Notes under the pieces: model-generated
The model's database searches: none
What the model saw: the letters and a program-made list of their open reading frames with translations, nothing else
Told to the model about the DNA's origin: nothing
Origin: a bacterium
GTDB lineage: Bacteria > Patescibacteria > CPR2 > UBA1875 > JAJYID01
Direction of reading: 5' to 3'
NCBI GenBank assembly: GCA_030647205.1
Contig: JAUSJO010000005.1
Span: forward strand, 1-64,000
DNA: 64,000 bases
Shown: positions 33,341 through 41,437 of the stretch, in pieces
Layout: every line of letters starts with the position of its first letter
How positions within the stretch are numbered: the first letter of the stretch is position 1
Program-made: the position numbers and the translations under genes

Positions 33341-34570
33341 ATGCAAAAGACACTTCTCATTATTCTCGATGGTTTGGGCGATAGGCCGGTAAAAGCATTT
33401 GGTGGGAAAACACCGCTTGAGGCAGCTAGTACGCCGAATATGGATTCTCTCGCTGCGAGTGGGGTATGTGGAGTGATGAACGCCATGCCCAAGGATCTAT
33501 ATCCGACCAGTGAGGAAGCCCATCTGGCTATTCTAGGCTATGATTTTAAAGCCGACCACCCGGGGAGAGGAGTTCTGGAGGCACTCGGGATTGGAGTAAA
33601 GCTAAAACCGGATGAGCTTGTTTTTCGCGTTGACTTTGGAACGGTTGATAAAGATTTGAATTTAATAGATGCCCGTGCTGGAGTAATCGAGTCAGTGAAG
33701 GATTTATGTAAGGCAGTTGACGATGTTGAAGTCGACGGGGTGAAATTTAAGATATATCCATCACTTTTATATAGAGGAGTAATGGTTCTAAGCGGTAATC
33801 CCGTTAAGAATTATTTGAAAAAAAGTAACAGTGCGGTTTCTGATACAGATCCTCATAAGGCGGGCCCACACAAGCTTGGTGTCAGGGTCTTGCACCCCAA
33901 ATCCTTTGGCGACTCAAAGGATGGTAAGACTGTCGCGAGAGCTCTGGAGAGATATCAGTATTTGACTCATGAGATATTAAACGAGCACAAAATCAACAAA
34001 AAAAGAGTCAAAAAAGGCAAACTACCGGCAAACTTTATATTAACCAGAGGTGGCGGACATATAAAGGATATCGAAAGTTTTAAAGACAAATTCGGACTTA
34101 AAAGTGCTTGTATCGCCGGTGCGCCTCTGTACAAAGGCATCGCCGCTTATATGGGCATGAAAGTGATAAATGTAAAAGGAGCTACGGGCAAGCTCGATAC
34201 TAGTGTTAAAGCAAAGGTAAAGGCGACTTTGAAAGCCCTGAAAAAGAACGACTTTGTTTTCCTGCATATCAAAGGTACTGATATGGCGGCCGAAGACTAT
34301 GGCGATGCGAAGATGAAAAAAGAGTTTATTGAAAAAATTGACGCGTGTTTTGCGGGCTTAAATAAAGTAAAAAATGTGGTAATATCAGTAACAGGCGATC
34401 ACGCAACACCATGCGAACTGAAGGACCACTCAAATGATGTGGTGCCGGTTTTGATTAGCGGTACTAGCATAAGTGATAATACGAAGAAATTTGGTGAGAG
34501 TGAGTGCGCACATGGCGGTTTGGGTCATATATACGGCAAAGATTTTATGAAAATATTACTTGGAGGGTAA
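33341..34570 (+). CDS. apgM: Cofactor-independent phosphoglycerate mutase, archaeal type
   Basis: This 409-residue enzyme of the alkaline phosphatase superfamily interconverts 3- and 2-phosphoglycerate. It has ILDGLGDRP (metal ligand D10), KTPLEAASTPNMD (24-35) and AILGYD (63-68), which are marks of the archaeal ApgM group (COG3635). It also has the late metal motifs HIKGTDMAAED and TGDHATPC. The catalytic serine is probably S57 in YPTSEEAH, where most relatives have GSD; the two glutamates after it are unusual. It starts with a leaderless-type signal and is followed directly by a sugar kinase gene. Confidence 0.88.
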   Translation: MQKTLLIILDGLGDRPVKAFGGKTPLEAASTPNMDSLAASGVCGVMNAMPKDLYPTSEEAHLAILGYDFKADHPGRGVLEALGIGVKLKPDELVFRVDFGTVDKDLNLIDARAGVIESVKDLCKAVDDVEVDGVKFKIYPSLLYRGVMVLSGNPVKNYLKKSNSAVSDTDPHKAGPHKLGVRVLHPKSFGDSKDGKTVARALERYQYLTHEILNEHKINKKRVKKGKLPANFILTRGGGHIKDIESFKDKFGLKSACIAGAPLYKGIAAYMGMKVINVKGATGKLDTSVKAKVKATLKALKKNDFVFLHIKGTDMAAEDYGDAKMKKEFIEKIDACFAGLNKVKNVVISVTGDHATPCELKDHSNDVVPVLISGTSISDNTKKFGESECAHGGLGHIYGKDFMKILLGG

Positions 34571-35560
34571 ATGTACGACGTTATAACATTCGGAGGAGCA
34601 ACCAGAGATGTCTTTTTCAAGACGTCAAAAGGAGTGATATTTCCTGATCCCGAAGATGAGCAGGAGAAAATGCTAGCTTTTAAATATGGAGAAAAGATTA
34701 TTACCGATAATGCTTTGTTTTCATTTGGCGGAGGGGCTTTTAATACAGCAGTTTCTCTGGCGAAAATGGGCTTAAAGGCTTCTAGTTGTATCAACATTGG
34801 CAGAGACGAGAGCGCGCATTCTATTGTTCAGAGGCTTCAAGAAGTGGGTGTTGATACTTGTTTTGTGACGACTGATGCCCAAAATCACACCGCTTTATCC
34901 CTAATTGTAATGGACAAAAAAGACCATCTTGCTTTCTTGCATCGCGGAGCTAACAATTTTCTAAAATTAAGCGATAAGGAACAAATTAAAAACGCAAAAT
35001 GGTTCTACATCACCTCCTTGACTGGCCAGTCGGCCAATATTTTGCCTGAGCTTGTTAATCTTGCCGCTGAAAACCATATAAAAATTGCTCTAAATCCCGG
35101 CGGCGCTCAGTTAAATGGCAACTGCAAACAGCTCAGAGGTTTGCTGGACAAAGTTGAACTCCTGCTTTTAAACAGAGAGGAAGCAGAGGAGCTGGCCTGT
35201 AGTGAGGAAGCATGTGAAATAATAGAAGATAATAACGTTTTGTTGCACAAGGTCCAGAAACTAGGGCCGAAAAGCGTTATTATTACAGAAGGAGAAAAGG
35301 GCAGTTACTACTCGGGTGAAGGTATGGTAAACTTTGAGCCGGCGTTTAAAAAAGACGGATTAGTTGTAGATACAACGGGGGCAGGCGATGCGTTTGGTTC
35401 GACATTTTTAGCTTGTATAATAAAAGTCATGAAGATCCCGGAGGCTCAGAAGATGGCAGCTATAAATGCTGCTCATGTGACGCAATTCATCGGGGCTCAG
35501 GACGGTCTTTTGACGGCGGAAGAAATTGGAGATAAACTAAAAGAAGTAAAGCGGGTATAA
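34571..35560 (+). CDS. PfkB-family carbohydrate kinase
   Basis: This is a 329-residue ribokinase-fold protein. An N-terminal FGGATRDVFF and a GGGAFNTAVSLAKMG segment (about 56-70) correspond to the PfkB substrate side. The second signature TTGAGDAFGSTF contains the catalytic base D273. The substrate could be fructose-6-phosphate, a nucleoside or another sugar; the sequence alone does not decide. The ATG abuts the apgM stop and GGAGGG overlaps the apgM end, so the two are translated together. That context makes a role in sugar phosphate metabolism likely. Confidence 0.85.
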   Translation: MYDVITFGGATRDVFFKTSKGVIFPDPEDEQEKMLAFKYGEKIITDNALFSFGGGAFNTAVSLAKMGLKASSCINIGRDESAHSIVQRLQEVGVDTCFVTTDAQNHTALSLIVMDKKDHLAFLHRGANNFLKLSDKEQIKNAKWFYITSLTGQSANILPELVNLAAENHIKIALNPGGAQLNGNCKQLRGLLDKVELLLLNREEAEELACSEEACEIIEDNNVLLHKVQKLGPKSVIITEGEKGSYYSGEGMVNFEPAFKKDGLVVDTTGAGDAFGSTFLACIIKVMKIPEAQKMAAINAAHVTQFIGAQDGLLTAEEIGDKLKEVKRV

Positions 35561-35561
35561 G

Positions 35562-36377
35562 ATGGTATTATCCAAAATTCCTACAAACACGAGATTTAAA
35601 AAGAGTATGGATCCGGGCAAGAAAAAAATACTTTTTGTTTTGGGCATTATCTTTACTTTGATTGTTATTTTTGGGATCTATAATTTGAAGAAAGTGGTAC
35701 CGAGCAACAAAGAGAAAATCCCCGTCAAAATCCAGTCAGGCGACCAGCCGATGGCGAAGAAACTCACTGTCATAGTAAGCGGACCTCTAAATATCAGGAA
35801 AGATCATGACGCAAAGAGCGAGAAGGTGGGGATAATTCCTGACAAAGCAAAAGTAGAAGTTCAAGAGGAGATAGACGGTTGGTATAAGATTTCCTATAGC
35901 GGGAAAGACGGCTGGATATCAAAAAAATATGCCACCCCCGAAGATACGGCGCAGGTTGCTGCACCGGTAGATACTAATACTCAAGCGTTCCAGGGCAGCG
36001 GGTATACTTTCAAATATCCAAAAGATTGGAATATACAGAATTATCCCAAAACGGATGGCACAGTTTGGCTGGCGATAGCGAACAACCAGCTTCCGGCGGA
36101 TCCGCCAACCGGTTCCTACTTTATTCCCGTAGAGCTCAAGGTCTATCCGGCAAGCAAAAAGCCTACAGGCAGCTTCAGAACTGATGCATCGGCGAAAAAG
36201 GAGCCTGCGAACGTTGGTGGCGCAGCCGGGACGAAGTATACCTATGTAAACCAGGATACTTCAACGGAGATAAACGTTGTCGAGTTCGAACACGGCGGCG
36301 CTTTGTACGATTTCTATGATAATGGAGGGTATTTGGAGGATTTGAACAAAATATTGGCAACGTTCACATTTCTCTAA
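35562..36377 (+). CDS. Membrane-anchored SH3b protein with PsbP-like C-terminal domain
   Basis: This is a 271-residue protein. One transmembrane helix (about 22-41) anchors it. A bacterial SH3 domain (about 67-125) includes LNIRKDHDAKSEKVG and DGWYKISYSGKDGWIS. The C-terminal part (about 143-271), with YTFKYPKDWNIQ and a final LATFTFL, resembles the PsbP/DUF1795 fold. Bacterial SH3 domains often bind peptidoglycan or peptides, so it probably faces the cell wall. The protein encoded at 55021-56091 has the same architecture and is a paralogue. The gene starts one base after the kinase stop. Confidence 0.75.
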   Translation: MVLSKIPTNTRFKKSMDPGKKKILFVLGIIFTLIVIFGIYNLKKVVPSNKEKIPVKIQSGDQPMAKKLTVIVSGPLNIRKDHDAKSEKVGIIPDKAKVEVQEEIDGWYKISYSGKDGWISKKYATPEDTAQVAAPVDTNTQAFQGSGYTFKYPKDWNIQNYPKTDGTVWLAIANNQLPADPPTGSYFIPVELKVYPASKKPTGSFRTDASAKKEPANVGGAAGTKYTYVNQDTSTEINVVEFEHGGALYDFYDNGGYLEDLNKILATFTFL

Positions 36378-36383
36378 AAAGAT

Positions 36384-38513
36384 ATGCTTAATAATTTCTT
36401 TTCGCCGAAATCTATCGCTGTCATTGGGGCTTCGCATAATAAAGAGAAGCTTGGTTTTTTGGTGTATGAAAATATCAGAAAGTACGGATTTAAGGGCAAG
36501 TTATACGGCGTAAATATAAAAGGCGGAAAAATTGGCACTCAGAAGCTCTATAAAAGTGTAAATGAGATTACGGGCGACGTTGATCTGGCGGTGATTGTTG
36601 TGCCGGCTATAGTCGTGCCGAGTGTTATCGAGGAATGCGGTAAAAAGGGGATTAACTCGGTCATTATCATTAGCGCGGGATTTGCGGAGACGGGAGCAAA
36701 CGGCAGGAGGCTTGAAGAACAAATAAAAGAAACCGCCCATAAATATAGTATCAGGGTACTCGGGCCAAACTGTCTGGGGATTATAGACAGCTGGTCGAAG
36801 ATGAACGCATCTTTTGCCGAGAGTATGCCCGATAAGATGAATATCTCGCTATTTTCACAGTCGGGGGCTATTTGTACTGCTATTCTAGACTGGGCAAATG
36901 CCAACTGCATCGGTTTTTCGCGCTTTATTTCACTTGGAAACAAGCTGGATGTTGATGAAAATGACATTTTACGGTTTTTGGCAGAGGACGAAAAGACCGG
37001 AGTTGTCCTCGGATATCTTGAAAGCATCCATGATGGGACGGTTTTCATGTCTGCGGCAAAAAACCTGTCACTAAAAAAACCCTTCATAGTGGTAAAGTCT
37101 GGCACCACGGCGCAAGGCGCAAAAAGTATCTCTTCCCATACCGGAAGCATTGCCGGTTCTGATCTTGTGACGGACGCAGCTCTCAAAGAAAGCGGAGTGA
37201 TTCGCGCCGGAAGCCTGGAGGATCTCTTTGACCTGGCTAAAATATTTGCCTTTTCTCCTGATATGAAAGGCAAAGGCATCGCCGTTATCTCAAACGCCGG
37301 CGGACCGGCCGTAATGCTTGCGGATGCCATTAGCAAAAGCAGATTAAAGCTAGCCAGGCTTTCAGATAGGACGAGAAAAGTGCTTGAGGAAACATTGCCC
37401 CCCGAAGCAAGCGTTCACAATCCGATAGATGTGATAGGTGACGCAAGGGCTGATAGATACGAAACCGCTCTTGATGAGGTCTTAAAAGACGAAAATGTTG
37501 ATGGAGTTATAGTTGTTCTTACTCCTCAGGTAATGACGGAGATTGAAGTGACGGCGAAGCTCATTGCCGGCATGAAGGAGCGAGGTAAGCCTATCGCAGT
37601 TTGCTTTATGGGCGGGGAAAAAGTAGCTTTAGGACGGGAAATTTTGGAAGAAAAGGAAATTCCTTCATATGATTTTCCTGAAAGAGCCGTAAAAGCTCTC
37701 GAGGCGCTGCATGAATACTATGAGTTTAAGAGCCATGCTACTGGCACGCAGGGAACGTCGCGCAGGGTTCAATTCAATAAAAATAAGGCCGGGAAGATTA
37801 TCCAAAAAGCATTCTCTATTAACACCCAATATATCACTGATGGTGAGGAAAGCGCGTTTGATGTCTTTGACGCTTATGGAATAGAGACGGTAAAAAGGTC
37901 GTACGGCGTTAACTTTGACGAGCTAAAAGAAAAGTCAGATCACGTTGGATTTCCGCTGGCTGTGAAGACTTGCGCCAAAGGCGTGCTGCACAAAACGGAT
38001 ATTGGTGGAGTTAAGATCGGCGTTAGGAACGATGCGGAGCTTCAAAAAGCATATTTTTCTATTCGGGATAATGTCAGAAGAGCCGGATATGAGGAGGGCT
38101 CGGACAGGGTCGATGTCTATAAAATGGAAAATGACGGGGTAGAAATATTCCTGGGCGCGAAAAAAGACGCAAACTTCGGTCCGCTAATCATCTTTGGCAT
38201 GGGCGGGATATTCGTAGAGGCGCTAAAAGATTTTTCATACAGAATTGCACCAGTAACGCACGCAGAAGCGAAGAAAATGATATCTGAGATAAAATCTCAG
38301 AAAGTTTTAAACGGTTTCCGGGGGATGCCGGAAGTAAACCGCGACAAACTTGCAGATGCGATAGTCGGCTTGTCGTGGCTCATGCTCGACTTTCCCGAAA
38401 TTAAAGAAATAGACATAAACCCGCTTAAATGTACGGATAAAAAATGCGTGGCGGTGGACGGGAAGATTATTTTGGACTTACAGTCCTCCCATGTGCTAGA
38501 ATTGATTAAATAA
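36384..38513 (+). CDS. ADP-forming acyl-CoA (acetyl-CoA) synthetase, fused alpha-beta
   Basis: This 709-residue enzyme makes an organic acid and ATP from acyl-CoA, ADP and phosphate. The N-terminal CoA-binding domain begins FSPKSIAVIGASHNKEKLG. The succinyl-CoA-ligase-like middle has the phospho-histidine H252 in SSHTGSIAGSD. The C-terminal ATP-grasp domain (about 485-709) has GFPLAVKTCAKGVLHKTDIGGV and IDINPL. The alpha-beta fusion order is that of archaeal and many anaerobic bacterial enzymes. With the 2-oxoacid oxidoreductase genes 0.3 kb downstream it would give substrate-level ATP during fermentation. The acyl group cannot be read from sequence. Confidence 0.92.
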   Translation: MLNNFFSPKSIAVIGASHNKEKLGFLVYENIRKYGFKGKLYGVNIKGGKIGTQKLYKSVNEITGDVDLAVIVVPAIVVPSVIEECGKKGINSVIIISAGFAETGANGRRLEEQIKETAHKYSIRVLGPNCLGIIDSWSKMNASFAESMPDKMNISLFSQSGAICTAILDWANANCIGFSRFISLGNKLDVDENDILRFLAEDEKTGVVLGYLESIHDGTVFMSAAKNLSLKKPFIVVKSGTTAQGAKSISSHTGSIAGSDLVTDAALKESGVIRAGSLEDLFDLAKIFAFSPDMKGKGIAVISNAGGPAVMLADAISKSRLKLARLSDRTRKVLEETLPPEASVHNPIDVIGDARADRYETALDEVLKDENVDGVIVVLTPQVMTEIEVTAKLIAGMKERGKPIAVCFMGGEKVALGREILEEKEIPSYDFPERAVKALEALHEYYEFKSHATGTQGTSRRVQFNKNKAGKIIQKAFSINTQYITDGEESAFDVFDAYGIETVKRSYGVNFDELKEKSDHVGFPLAVKTCAKGVLHKTDIGGVKIGVRNDAELQKAYFSIRDNVRRAGYEEGSDRVDVYKMENDGVEIFLGAKKDANFGPLIIFGMGGIFVEALKDFSYRIAPVTHAEAKKMISEIKSQKVLNGFRGMPEVNRDKLADAIVGLSWLMLDFPEIKEIDINPLKCTDKKCVAVDGKIILDLQSSHVLELIK

Positions 38514-38525
38514 GAGGAAAGGCAC

Positions 38526-38789
38526 ATGGAGGTACAGAAAATAGAAATAAAAGGATCGGTGCTCGGTTATTATATATCTAGCTTGGCTCATATAGCTTTT
38601 GTTGTGCTTATTGCTTGGTTATATCGAGCCTATACACCCACTCTTAAGAATATTAGCGAAATTGTGTATGGGATTGTAGGGGTAATAGGTCTGTCAGTAA
38701 TGATTGCAACACTCATTCACTACTTGCTGTATCTTCAGAAAAAGACTAATAATCCCAAAATCCAGTTAACAAGAGATAAAAAGAAGTAG
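38526..38789 (+). CDS. Small two-helix membrane protein
   Basis: This is an 87-residue protein. Two transmembrane helices (about 13-32 and 42-68) are followed by a basic tail (KKTNNPKIQLTRDKKK). AGAGGAAAGG lies before the ATG. I do not recognise it. It sits between the ADP-forming acyl-CoA synthetase (12-base gap) and the 2-oxoacid oxidoreductase alpha subunit (18-base gap), so it is probably co-transcribed with fermentative genes. Confidence 0.55.
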   Translation: MEVQKIEIKGSVLGYYISSLAHIAFVVLIAWLYRAYTPTLKNISEIVYGIVGVIGLSVMIATLIHYLLYLQKKTNNPKIQLTRDKKK

Positions 38790-38807
38790 ATTTTATTAGG
38801 AGGGTTT

Positions 38808-39875
38808 GTGGCGACTCAAACGAAAACAAATACAGTTTTGATGACCGGAAATCAGGCGGTAGTGAAGGCAGCTTTGGCTGTTGGCGCCGATATGTTTTCT
38901 GGTTACCCGATAACTCCAACAACTGAAATTCTTCAAGAGTGGGCAAAAGAAGCTGAAAATAACAAAGATTTAATATTTCTGCAGACTGAGGACGAGCCGG
39001 CTGCCGGCTTTGTGATGATCGGTGGCGTTTCCATGGGCAAAAAGGCGTGGACAGCAACAGCAGGGGTTGGAAACGTGCTCATGCAGGATCCACTCTCTAT
39101 GGCAGAAGCGATGCGGATGCCGGTGGTAACCTATATCGGCCAGCGTGGAGGTCCGTCAACAGGTACAGTAGTTTACTCCCAGCAAGAACTGAATTTAACA
39201 AGAATGGGCGGAAATGGTGAAGGATTACGCATAGTTTATGCGCCATGCAGTCTGCAAGAACTTTATGATTTAACGATTAAAGCTTTCAATACAGCTTGGA
39301 AATATAGATTTCCAACATTTATCCTTTCTGACGGGTACCTAGCAAAAAGCTATGGTGAAGTGGATCTTTGGGATGTGAAGAAAAGCGATATTGTGCCGAC
39401 CGAGTCAGCATTCCTGAATCCCAAAACAAGTCCGAATAATATCCGAAACTGTTTCTCCCAGGAGCCGGAACTTTATGATCAGTTACTCAAAGATTTTGAT
39501 GATTTTGCTAAAATGTCAGAAGAAGTTGCAGAGTCGGAAACTCTTGGCGACAAAAAATCTCAAATACTGGTTTGCGCATGGGGTGTGGTGGCAAACTCAG
39601 CCAAAACGGCTATCGAGGAACTTCAGAGTCAAGGTATTTCGGTAAAACTATTTAGGCCTATCACGATGAGACCGTTTCCTGCGGAGGCGCTACAGAAAGC
39701 AGCTGAAGGAGTTACTGATATCCTTATTACAGAGTCGGCAAATGGGCAGTTTGGGCGTATTGTTAGAGAAACACTATACGGCGTCTCGGAAGCTGAGATC
39801 CACCGCTTATACAAGCCTGCAATGGGTGTGATGCCGGAGGAAATACAGACTAGGATTAAGGAGATCAAAAAATGA
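38808..39875 (+). CDS. 2-oxoacid:ferredoxin oxidoreductase, alpha subunit
   Basis: This 355-residue protein contains the pyrimidine-binding and transketolase C-like domains of KorA/VorB-type alpha subunits. It has GNQAVVKAALAVGADMFSGY near the N-terminus, PITPTTEI (about 46-53), the catalytic-glutamate region TEDEPAAGF, and a C-terminal ESANGQFGRIVR. The complex oxidatively decarboxylates a 2-oxoacid with CoA and passes electrons to ferredoxin. Pyruvate, 2-oxoglutarate and branched-chain oxoacids are all possible substrates. The start is GTG at 38808 after AGGAGGG. The gene overlaps the beta subunit by four bases. Confidence 0.9.
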   Translation: MATQTKTNTVLMTGNQAVVKAALAVGADMFSGYPITPTTEILQEWAKEAENNKDLIFLQTEDEPAAGFVMIGGVSMGKKAWTATAGVGNVLMQDPLSMAEAMRMPVVTYIGQRGGPSTGTVVYSQQELNLTRMGGNGEGLRIVYAPCSLQELYDLTIKAFNTAWKYRFPTFILSDGYLAKSYGEVDLWDVKKSDIVPTESAFLNPKTSPNNIRNCFSQEPELYDQLLKDFDDFAKMSEEVAESETLGDKKSQILVCAWGVVANSAKTAIEELQSQGISVKLFRPITMRPFPAEALQKAAEGVTDILITESANGQFGRIVRETLYGVSEAEIHRLYKPAMGVMPEEIQTRIKEIKK

Positions 39876-40591
39876 AAAGCCCAAGATTTCCAGATACTAT
39901 AAAAGAAGTTTCAAAACCGAGTAATTTTTGCCCCGGATGTGGCCACTCTATCATCTTAAAAGAGCTCGGTAGCCTGATGGCTGATATGAAAATCGAGAAA
40001 AAGACTGTTTTTGCGATAGATATCGGCTGTTCGCTTCTTGCTTGGGACTACTATGACGTAGATACTTTTCAGACGCATCATGGCAGGACAACAGCGACAG
40101 CAGTGGGGATGAAAAGGGCAAATCCTGATGCGATTATTCTAGCTTATATGGGTGATGGCGGAGGATATGCGATTGGTCTTCAAAATCTGATTCACGCCTG
40201 CTATAGAAATGAAAATATCGCCGTGATTTTAGTAAACAACACAATGTTTTCGATGACCGGCGGGCAGATGGCGCCAACGACTCTTCCCGGTGAGGTGACG
40301 GCCAGCACGCCTGATGGGGTATTTACAGAGGATAAGCCTTTTTATGGTCCAGAGATGCTTGCAAGGATTGCCCATGATGGCGCATACATCGCACGGGCGG
40401 CTATTTCAAATCCTGGACAGACTCAAAGCTACGTGAAAAATGCTATCCAGAATCAGATAGACGGCAAGGGCTTCTCATTTGTTGAGATTTTGTCCTATTG
40501 TCCGACAAACTGGAAAACAAATGCTGCTGACACGATTAAGTTTTTAGAGGAAATGAAAAAGACATTTCCGGTGGGAGAAATAAAAAAATGA
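39872..40591 (+). CDS. 2-oxoacid:ferredoxin oxidoreductase, beta subunit (TPP-binding)
   Basis: This is a 239-residue protein. It has FCPGCGH near the N-terminus, with cysteines as in [4Fe-4S]-binding beta subunits, and IGCSLL. The thiamine pyrophosphate motif runs GDGGGYAIG...NNTMFSMTGGQ, with HHGRTTATAVG before it. It carries the catalytic TPP site and short-range electron transfer of the complex. ATGA overlaps join it to the alpha and gamma genes, so the subunits are made in a coupled way. Confidence 0.92.
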   Translation: MKSPRFPDTIKEVSKPSNFCPGCGHSIILKELGSLMADMKIEKKTVFAIDIGCSLLAWDYYDVDTFQTHHGRTTATAVGMKRANPDAIILAYMGDGGGYAIGLQNLIHACYRNENIAVILVNNTMFSMTGGQMAPTTLPGEVTASTPDGVFTEDKPFYGPEMLARIAHDGAYIARAAISNPGQTQSYVKNAIQNQIDGKGFSFVEILSYCPTNWKTNAADTIKFLEEMKKTFPVGEIKK

Positions 40592-41154
40592 GAGATTTAA
40601 AGAGAATAATAGTGTCAGGTGAGGGTGGGCAGGGGATACAGGTTATATCCAAAATCCTCGCTACAGCTGCCTATATGTCAGGCAAAAAAATGCTATATGT
40701 GCCTAACTACGGTGTAGAGCAAAGAGGCGGTGCTTCACTCGGATTTGTCCAGATATCAAACGAAGAGATTGGCTTTCCCAAGTTTCAAAATGTCGATATT
40801 CTCGTGATTTTAGCAGCGCGCGCTATCCCTAGAGTCAGGGAGTATATCACAAAAGACACTCTTATTGTTCATGATGAAACTCTTGTTAGCAAAGAGAGCT
40901 TAAAAGATATACCAAATCAGAAAATATCAGTACCGGCGCTTAAAATTGCCGAAGAAAAAATGACAGGCAAGGTTATGAATATGATAGTTCTCGGATTCTT
41001 GGCGGATATAGTGGGTGGGATTAGTATTGATAGTTTAAAAGAAGCGGTAAATGAGAGGCTAGAGGGTAAATATAAGGCAAATCCTGAACTGAAACATTTC
41101 AACGAAAGAGCACTAGAGATAGGGATGGCGGGTATGAAGGAGGCATTGGTATGA
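40588..41154 (+). CDS. 2-oxoacid:ferredoxin oxidoreductase, gamma subunit
   Basis: This 188-residue protein of the KorC/PorG family has the N-terminal SGEGGQGIQVISKILATAA (glycine-rich, about 9-27) and NYGVEQRGGAS (about 44-54), which are family hallmarks. This subunit contacts the CoA part of the substrate. It overlaps the genes on both sides by four bases and is followed by the ferredoxin-like delta subunit. Confidence 0.9.
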   Translation: MRDLKRIIVSGEGGQGIQVISKILATAAYMSGKKMLYVPNYGVEQRGGASLGFVQISNEEIGFPKFQNVDILVILAARAIPRVREYITKDTLIVHDETLVSKESLKDIPNQKISVPALKIAEEKMTGKVMNMIVLGFLADIVGGISIDSLKEAVNERLEGKYKANPELKHFNERALEIGMAGMKEALV

Positions 41155-41393
41155 GGGACTATAAAGGAGAAACATACTCTGATAACAAGAAAGACTGGAC
41201 GAACTTTGCTGATCTTTGCAAGGGCTGTGGGCTATGTATAGAGAAATGCCCCCAAAAATGTCTTGTATTTGATACAAAAAGAACTAATCATTATGGAACC
41301 TCTACGGTTAAATGTGATATTGGCAAGTGCATCGCTTGCGGTATTTGTGAACTCAACTGCCCAGATCAGGCGATAAGGGTAGATAAGAAGTAG
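41151..41393 (+). CDS. 2-oxoacid:ferredoxin oxidoreductase, delta (ferredoxin-like) subunit
   Basis: This 80-residue protein has two [4Fe-4S] binding sites: CKGCGLCIEKCP (about 23-34), and a CDIGKCIACGICELNCP stretch (about 55-71) that contains the second CxxCxxCxxxCP. It carries electrons from the TPP site to soluble ferredoxin. It is the last gene of the alpha-beta-gamma-delta set. A helicase gene follows with its own promoter. Confidence 0.93.
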   Translation: MRDYKGETYSDNKKDWTNFADLCKGCGLCIEKCPQKCLVFDTKRTNHYGTSTVKCDIGKCIACGICELNCPDQAIRVDKK

Positions 41394-41424
41394 TTGTACA
41401 CTTACCCGGACAATTAAATTCCGC

Positions 41425-41430
41425 TATAAT
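41425..41430 (+). promoter_or_regulatory. -10 box for a leaderless helicase mRNA
   Basis: TATAAT ends 7 bases before the ATG at 41438. An upstream in-frame ATG at 41429 overlaps the box itself and is therefore unlikely to be the start. Confidence 0.55.
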
Positions 41431-41437
41431 GGAGAAC

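Noticed and set aside
36548..37336. 262-residue antisense frame in the acyl-CoA synthetase gene
   Set aside because: It is antisense to a well-conserved enzyme, with no recognisable motifs or ribosome binding site.
41429..41437. Upstream ATG as the helicase start
   Set aside because: It overlaps the TATAAT -10 box and would not be in the mRNA; ATG 41438 fits a leaderless start.
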